The notes under the pieces were generated by a model. It was not told where the DNA came from and searched no databases. It was given only the letters and a program-made list of their open reading frames with translations. The position numbers and the translations under genes were made by a program. 64,000 nucleotides of DNA, from assembly GCF_030696665.1 (NCBI RefSeq), contig NZ_JAUYRV010000010.1:1-64000 (forward strand), read 5' to 3'. Within the stretch, counting starts at the first letter, position 1, and every line of letters begins with the position of its first letter. Of this stretch, positions 59,465-64,000 are shown one piece after another. The DNA comes from Novosphingobium sp. (GTDB lineage Bacteria > Pseudomonadota > Alphaproteobacteria > Sphingomonadales > Sphingomonadaceae).

Positions 59465-60014
59465 CTGTAATGTAACGGTCGGTCGGTCGCACCGGCAACC
59501 CGTCGATACTGCGGACGCGCCCGGCAACTTTGGTTTTCCAGGCTGCCGGATCGGCTTGCGCGTGATATTTGACGAGTGTCTTGCGCTCCTGCTCCATGTT
59601 CATGATTGGAACACCCCAGCCGCAACTTGTCTGCACACTATCGACTGCGATGTCGAAGATCTGGCGCGTACCGGGGAGCAGCACGAAATGCGCGGCCAGT
59701 TCTTCCCATTCAGGATCAGCAGGCAGGACTGGCTTGCCATGACCATAGAGCCGCAGGATCAAGGCCGGCTGCTGAAAATTGGTCATCATCACGGTGATGC
59801 GACCATCGGCAAGGAGATGGGCGTGGGTTTCGTTCCCGGACCCGCCCAGATCGAGATAGGCGACCCGATTTGGCCCCAGCACACGAAAGCTGTCATAGCC
59901 CTTGGGCGAGAGGTTGATGCGCCCCGCGGCTGCGGCGGTGGCCACGAAGAACACCGCTTGCCGACTGATCATTTCCTGATGTTCAGGCAGGATTCGGTCA
60001 GCAAATTCGGACAT
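59457..60014 (-). CDS. Pyridoxamine 5'-phosphate oxidase-fold flavoprotein
   Basis: A 185-aa split-barrel protein. AVFFVATAAAAGRINLSPKG and RVAYLDLGGSGNETHAHL are typical of FMN-binding PNPOx-like domains, followed by MTNFQQPALILRLYG and a basic C-terminus. It lacks the features of true PdxH (substrate-binding RxH tail), so it is more likely an F420- or FMN-dependent reductase or an unknown flavin protein. It is coupled on both sides: ATGA with the alpha/beta hydrolase gene upstream and an 8-nt overlap downstream. Confidence 0.83.
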   Translation of the reverse strand: MSEFADRILPEHQEMISRQAVFFVATAAAAGRINLSPKGYDSFRVLGPNRVAYLDLGGSGNETHAHLLADGRITVMMTNFQQPALILRLYGHGKPVLPADPEWEELAAHFVLLPGTRQIFDIAVDSVQTSCGWGVPIMNMEQERKTLVKYHAQADPAAWKTKVAGRVRSIDGLPVRPTDRYITGA

Positions 60015-60886
60015 CAGAGGAAGTCCTTGAGCGTCTTGATGAATTTGTCGAACTGGTCATGGTGGAGCCAGTGCCCGGCGTTCTCGAACTCAACCACCTT
60101 GGCATTGCGGAAATGCTCCGCCATGCCGTTGCGTTCCGGGTTGCCCGCCCATGAATCCGCACCGTTGAGCAGCAAGGTGGGGCAGGTAATGGCTTTCCAC
60201 AGTTCGTTGCGCTGGTCGATGCTGATGTCATAGGGTGCGCCATCGACATTGAGGTGCGGATCGAACTTCCAGCTGAACGTGCCGTCCTCGTTCCGGTTGA
60301 TGCCGTGCAGCGTCAGATGGCGGGCCTGAACGTCGGTCAGGTAGGGGTTTTCACCCTTCATGCGCGCATAGGCGTCTTCCAGCGTGGGATAGCGGCGTGG
60401 CAGACGGCCTGCTGCCTTGCGCTTTTCACCGATGAATTCGCGCACACGCCGCGCAAACGGCACGTCCTTCAGCAGGGCCTCGCGCTCTGGCGTGGGAAAC
60501 AGGCCTTCGATGGCGACGAGTTTGCGCACGTTTTCAGGAAACAACCCGGCATAACGCAGGCTGGTATTGGCCCCCCACGAATGCGAAACAATTGTGACCG
60601 GGGCGAGGTCTAGCTGGTGAATCAGCTGCGCCACATCATAGACAAGGTCCATCGTGCGATAGTTGCCGTCATCGGTCCACTGGCTGTCACCGTGGCCCCG
60701 GTGGTCCATCGCGATGATGTGCCAATCCTCGCGCAGCGCCTCTGCCGTCCAGTCCCACGAACGGCAATGATCGCGCCCACCGTGAACAAGCAGAAGCGGT
60801 GGCTTGTCAGCATTACCCCAATCCACATAGTGGAGGCGCAGGCGCTGCGAGATGAACGTGTTCGAAGTTGGGCCGAGTAACTGCAT
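60014..60886 (-). CDS. Alpha/beta hydrolase
   Basis: A 290-aa alpha/beta hydrolase. HGGRDHCRSWD is the oxyanion region, AMDHRGHGDSQW the typical strand-4 loop, and ENAGHWLHHDQ holds the catalytic His near residue 270. The nucleophile elbow reads S-H-S-W-G, where the first Gly of GxSxG is Ser, still allowed in this fold. The acid is probably the Asp of LLLNGADSW. The substrate is unknown; epoxide hydrolase or haloalkane-type activities cannot be separated by sequence alone. First gene of a three-gene coupled unit. Confidence 0.85.
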   Translation of the reverse strand: MQLLGPTSNTFISQRLRLHYVDWGNADKPPLLLVHGGRDHCRSWDWTAEALREDWHIIAMDHRGHGDSQWTDDGNYRTMDLVYDVAQLIHQLDLAPVTIVSHSWGANTSLRYAGLFPENVRKLVAIEGLFPTPEREALLKDVPFARRVREFIGEKRKAAGRLPRRYPTLEDAYARMKGENPYLTDVQARHLTLHGINRNEDGTFSWKFDPHLNVDGAPYDISIDQRNELWKAITCPTLLLNGADSWAGNPERNGMAEHFRNAKVVEFENAGHWLHHDQFDKFIKTLKDFL

Positions 60887-60945
60887 GGCAGGCTAACTGC
60901 GCTCGATGCCGCCCGGATTCAACCCCTCGAATGGACTAAGGCGTC

Positions 60946-62478
60946 CTAACGTTCCTTGGTGGCGGAGAACACCAGCTCTGGATTGCGCTCTTGCTGATAC
61001 CCAACATCCCACGCCGACCGAGCCATGAATACCGGGTCGCCGTCACGGTCCTTGGCGAGGTTAGACACGTTGAAATCAGTGAAAGATTTCAACGCAGTAT
61101 CACTACCCTTCACCCAGCGCGCGGTATCGAATGGCGAGGGTTCCAGCCCAGCTTCGACCTTGTATTCCGCCTCAAGCCGCGAGACGAGCACGTCCAACTG
61201 GAGTTGCCCCACCACGCCAACGATCCATTGTGAACCGATCTCCGGGTAGAACACCTGAATCACGCCCTCTTCGGACAGATCATCCAGCGCCTTGCGCAAC
61301 TGCTTGGTCTTGGTCGGGTCTTTCAGCACCACGCGGCGCAGGATTTCCGGGGCGAAGTTGGGCAGGCCGGTAAAGCGCAGGTCGTTCTTTTCCGACAGCG
61401 TATCGCCGACGCGCAAGGTGCCGTGGTTGGGAATGCCGATGATGTCGCCCGCCTCGGCGGTATCGGCAATTTCACGGTCCTGCGCGAAGAACAGGATCGG
61501 CGAATGGACCGCGATGGGCTTCCCGCTACCCGAAGGCGTCAGCTTCATGCCCCGCCGGAACGTGCCCGAAACCATGCGCATGAAGGCGATTCGGTCGCGG
61601 TGCTGCGGGTCCATATTGGCCTGCACCTTGAAGATGAAGCCGGTCACGTCGGCGCGCTCGGGGTCTACCGTGCCGACGCTCGACGATTGCGGGCGCGGCG
61701 GCGGAGCGAACTTTGCAATCGCGTCGATCAGGTCGACCACGCCGAAGTTCTTGAGCGCCGAGCCGAAATAGACCGGCGTCAGGTCGCCATTACGATAGGC
61801 TTCGATGTCGAATTCGGGATAGCCGGCGCGGGCCAGTTCGATCTCTTCGGCAATGTCGGCCGGAATCTCGCCGGAGGCATAGGGGGCAGACTCCACCTTG
61901 CCCAGAAACTCGCGGCTATCGCCTTCGGGGCGGGCGATGGTTTCATCGGCAAAGCTCATCACGCCCTGAAAAATGCCGCCCATGCCGATGGGCCAGGACA
62001 TTGGCACCACATCAAGCGCCAGCGCATCGGCCACTTCGTCCAGTGTTTCGAACACCGAGCGGCCTTCGCGGTCCACCTTGTTCACGAAAGTGATGATCGG
62101 CACCGAGCGCAAGCGGCAGACCTCGAACAGCTTGCGCGTCTGCGGCTCGATACCCTTGGCCGCGTCGATCACCATGATCGCCGAATCGACGGCGGTGAGC
62201 GTGCGGTAGGTGTCTTCGGAAAAGTCCTCGTGACCCGGCGTATCGAGCAGGTTGAAGACGATGCCGTCCTTCTGGAAGGTCATCACCGAGGACGTGACCG
62301 AGATGCCGCGCTGCTGCTCAATCTTCATCCAGTCAGACCGCGCACGCCGCGCGGCCCCACGCGCCTTTACCTCGCCCGCAAGGTGGATGGCGCCACCCTG
62401 CAGCAGCAGCTTTTCGGTGAGCGTCGTTTTACCGGCGTCAGGATGCGAGATGATGGCGAAGGTGCGGCGATTGGACAT
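60946..62478 (-). CDS. prfC: Peptide chain release factor 3
   Basis: A 510-aa translational GTPase that recycles RF1/RF2 after termination. G1 is SHPDAGKT (11-18), switch I has the QQRGISVTSSVM block, G3 is DTPGHEDFSEDTYR, G4 is FVNKVDREG. The C-terminal domains include TGFIFKVQANMDP and the RF3-specific VVGQLQLDVLVSRL. Length is normal, and no EF-G-type domain IV is present. It appears to be transcribed alone, between the hydrolase unit and the aldose-epimerase gene. Confidence 0.96.
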   Translation of the reverse strand: MSNRRTFAIISHPDAGKTTLTEKLLLQGGAIHLAGEVKARGAARRARSDWMKIEQQRGISVTSSVMTFQKDGIVFNLLDTPGHEDFSEDTYRTLTAVDSAIMVIDAAKGIEPQTRKLFEVCRLRSVPIITFVNKVDREGRSVFETLDEVADALALDVVPMSWPIGMGGIFQGVMSFADETIARPEGDSREFLGKVESAPYASGEIPADIAEEIELARAGYPEFDIEAYRNGDLTPVYFGSALKNFGVVDLIDAIAKFAPPPRPQSSSVGTVDPERADVTGFIFKVQANMDPQHRDRIAFMRMVSGTFRRGMKLTPSGSGKPIAVHSPILFFAQDREIADTAEAGDIIGIPNHGTLRVGDTLSEKNDLRFTGLPNFAPEILRRVVLKDPTKTKQLRKALDDLSEEGVIQVFYPEIGSQWIVGVVGQLQLDVLVSRLEAEYKVEAGLEPSPFDTARWVKGSDTALKSFTDFNVSNLAKDRDGDPVFMARSAWDVGYQQERNPELVFSATKER

Positions 62479-62487
62479 TGCGCGCGG

Positions 62488-63372
62488 TTAGCGCGGCTGA
62501 ACGCTCACGTCCATGCGGAAGCTGCGGGTTTCGCGCGGGGCCAGCAGGACGATGCCGGGCTTTTCGGGGAAGTCACCGGTGAAGTCTTCGGGATCGGCAT
62601 GGCCCTGCCACGGCTCGATACAGATGTAGCGTGCGCCGGGGACTTGCCAGACGCCGAGCGCGGGCGTGTCTGGGAAGGCGATGTCGAGCTTGGTGCTGTC
62701 AGTTGCACCATAGCGCAGGCTGCGGCTGTTCAGGTGGTCCCAGATCAGCGCATCGGCGCGGAACAGGTCTTCGTTCAAGGGCAGTTCGCGCGCATTGATG
62801 GGCGTCGGTTCACCTTGGGCGAGTAGCAGGCCGGTTTCTCGCGACACGCGGCGGACGTCCTGCGGCTCGTCAGCTTCGAACACCAGTTTGTGTGCAGCCT
62901 TGTCGGCTCTGCCGGGGAGCGGCCAGGCGAAGGCGGGGTGATAGCCGAAGCTGAAGGGGAGAGGATCGGCGCTGGGATTGAACACGCTGGTTTCGATGTG
63001 CAGCGTCATCCCTTCGATGCGGAAGGAAACTTCCAGCACGAAGCCGAAGGGGTAAACGGCGCGCGTATCGGGCGAATCGGTGAGGCGGAAGCGGGCCTCG
63101 TTGCCTTCGACATGAACCGGCGAAAACGCGCTGCGGCGGGCAAAGCCGTGGCGCGGCAGCGGGTATTCGCGGCCGTCAAGGCGCAGCACATCGCCGCTGA
63201 GCGAACCGACGATGGGGAACAGCAGCGGCGCGTGGCCTCCCCAGAACGCCGGGTCGGCATCGGTCATGTATTCCGCGCCCGACGAATCGGTCAGCGACCA
63301 CAGCTCGGCACCGAGCGGATTGATCCGCGCGGTCAGTTCGCCATTCGTGATCGTGACCAGTTCTTCGCTCAT
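62488..63372 (-). CDS. Aldose 1-epimerase-family protein
   Basis: A 294-aa galactose-mutarotase-like beta-sandwich protein. It shows LTARINPLGAELWSL, the conserved RHGFARRSAF (catalytic His and Arg), FGYHPAFAWPL with the second His, and IEPWQGHADPED. It belongs to the LacX-like subgroup and converts alpha and beta sugar anomers, or acts on hexose 6-phosphates. The ATG overlaps the pheT stop by 4 nt (ATGA), so it is read from the pheT operon. Confidence 0.87.
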   Translation of the reverse strand: MSEELVTITNGELTARINPLGAELWSLTDSSGAEYMTDADPAFWGGHAPLLFPIVGSLSGDVLRLDGREYPLPRHGFARRSAFSPVHVEGNEARFRLTDSPDTRAVYPFGFVLEVSFRIEGMTLHIETSVFNPSADPLPFSFGYHPAFAWPLPGRADKAAHKLVFEADEPQDVRRVSRETGLLLAQGEPTPINARELPLNEDLFRADALIWDHLNSRSLRYGATDSTKLDIAFPDTPALGVWQVPGARYICIEPWQGHADPEDFTGDFPEKPGIVLLAPRETRSFRMDVSVQPR

Positions 63373-64000
63373 CCCCGCAGCACTGCACCTTGCTTGGCCG
63401 CTGCCGCAACAACCTTGTCCGCAATTGCCTTGAGCGCTGCTTCGTCGAATGACTTTTCGGTGGGCTGAAGCGTCACTTCGATGGCGAGGCTCTTCTGTCC
63501 CTCTGGCACGCCCTGCCCCCGGAAATCGTCGAACAGCCGCGCGGCGGTGATCGCCTGCTTGTCCGCGCCCTTTACCGCGCGCAGCAAGTCGCCCGCCGGA
63601 AGCGCCGCATCGACAAGGAACGCAAAGTCGCGCGTGACAGCCTGCAAAGCGGGCGGCGCGAAGTGCGGGCGGGCGAACTGGCCTGCGCCCTTCTTTGCGG
63701 GAATGCGGTCGAGGAACAGCTCTACCACAGCGACGGGGCCATCGAGATCGAAGGCCTTGGCGGTGGTCGGGTGGAGCATGCCGAAGCGGGCCAGCACCTG
63801 CTTGGGGCCGAGGCGCAGCGTGGCGGACTGGCCGGGGTGGAATTGTGCGCCAGCCTCTCCCATGACTTGCAGGTTTTCGACCGGGGCACCGGCTTCGGCC
63901 AACAGCGCCAGCGCTTCGGCCTTGGCGTCGAATGCGTCGAAGGGTTTGGCCTTGCCCGTGGCCCAGCCACGCGGTGTGCTATCACCGGCCAGCACGACGG
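63369..64000 (-). CDS. pheT: Phenylalanine--tRNA ligase beta subunit, C-terminal part (runs off the window)
   Basis: About 210 residues are visible, open to the right edge. The C-terminal FDX-ACB anticodon-binding domain is clear (DRIPAKKGAGQFARP-like linker, PPALQAVTRDFAFLVDA, ARLFDDFRGQGVPEGQKS, then AIADKVVAAAAKQGAVLRG). The preceding stretch with GEAGAQFHPGQSATLRLG is the end of the catalytic-like module. Complete PheT is about 800 aa, so about three quarters lies outside. It is one subunit of the alpha2beta2 enzyme that charges tRNA-Phe. Confidence 0.93.
   Translation of the reverse strand, partial: VVLAGDSTPRGWATGKAKPFDAFDAKAEALALLAEAGAPVENLQVMGEAGAQFHPGQSATLRLGPKQVLARFGMLHPTTAKAFDLDGPVAVVELFLDRIPAKKGAGQFARPHFAPPALQAVTRDFAFLVDAALPAGDLLRAVKGADKQAITAARLFDDFRGQGVPEGQKSLAIEVTLQPTEKSFDEAALKAIADKVVAAAAKQGAVLRG

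Overview
The window looks like chromosomal DNA of a GC-rich alphaproteobacterium, most likely a sphingomonad (Novosphingobium or a close relative). This is inferred from gene content and order (ftsE-ftsX-ydcF-plsC, hisC-tyrA, glnK-amt, an fds-type formate dehydrogenase operon, putR/putA, aromatic-type oxygenases). No marker such as 16S rRNA is present. Most genes are packed in operons with 4-nt ATGA/GTGA overlaps, and many true starts are GTG.

Layout. 0.2-9.8 kb (minus strand): surface-glycan locus with three GT4-type glycosyltransferases, one fused to a DUF4214 domain and a heptosyltransferase-like domain, plus gmhB, hldE and an AGE-family epimerase. 10.1-19.4 kb: second glycan block with a DUF5672 protein, a GT2 transferase, a Wza/GumB-type export lipoprotein (the only plus-strand gene here), manA-like and manC-like GDP-mannose supply genes, a GH130 protein and a GT4-glycosidase fusion. 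19.6-20.4 kb: tonB. 20.4-26.8 kb: formate dehydrogenase operon fdsG-fdsB-mobA-fdsA-fdsD-fdhD, divergent from bioB-bioF-bioD (27.0-29.9 kb).

29.8-38.2 kb: a compact catabolic cluster with a cyclase-family hydrolase, membrane protein, C-C-bond-type alpha/beta hydrolase, extradiol (VOC) dioxygenase, FAD monooxygenase, MFS transporter, SnoaL-like protein, Rieske oxygenase and TetR regulator. It reads as a full uptake, hydroxylation or demethylation, ring-cleavage and hydrolysis route for an unidentified (O-methyl) aromatic or heteroaromatic compound. 38.1-42.2 kb: PutR-like Lrp regulator and bifunctional PutA. 42.2-46.1 kb: a 1193-aa RTX calcium-binding protein with 108-aa modular repeats, bracketed by a roughly 70-nt duplicated copy of the putA 3' end. 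46.2-48.7 kb: regulatory and membrane genes of lower GC, including a LuxR-type HTH protein with a C-terminal membrane helix and a striking inverted repeat in front of it.

48.7-64 kb: mainly core genes: tRNA-Leu(GAG), a zinc-ribbon protein, ftsE-ftsX-ydcF-plsC, a two-gene lower-GC insert of unknown function, tyrA-hisC, amt-glnK under a perfect sigma-54 promoter, an endonuclease/exonuclease/phosphatase protein, a PNPOx-fold protein, an alpha/beta hydrolase, prfC, an aldose-1-epimerase-like protein and the 3' part of pheT, which runs off the right edge.

The strongest candidates for something not yet described are the 29.8-38.2 kb catabolic cluster (with a 40-codon small ORF next to it), the RTX gene set between putA tail repeats, and the membrane-tethered LuxR-type regulator with its repeated upstream motif. 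The first 205 bases hold no gene I can support.
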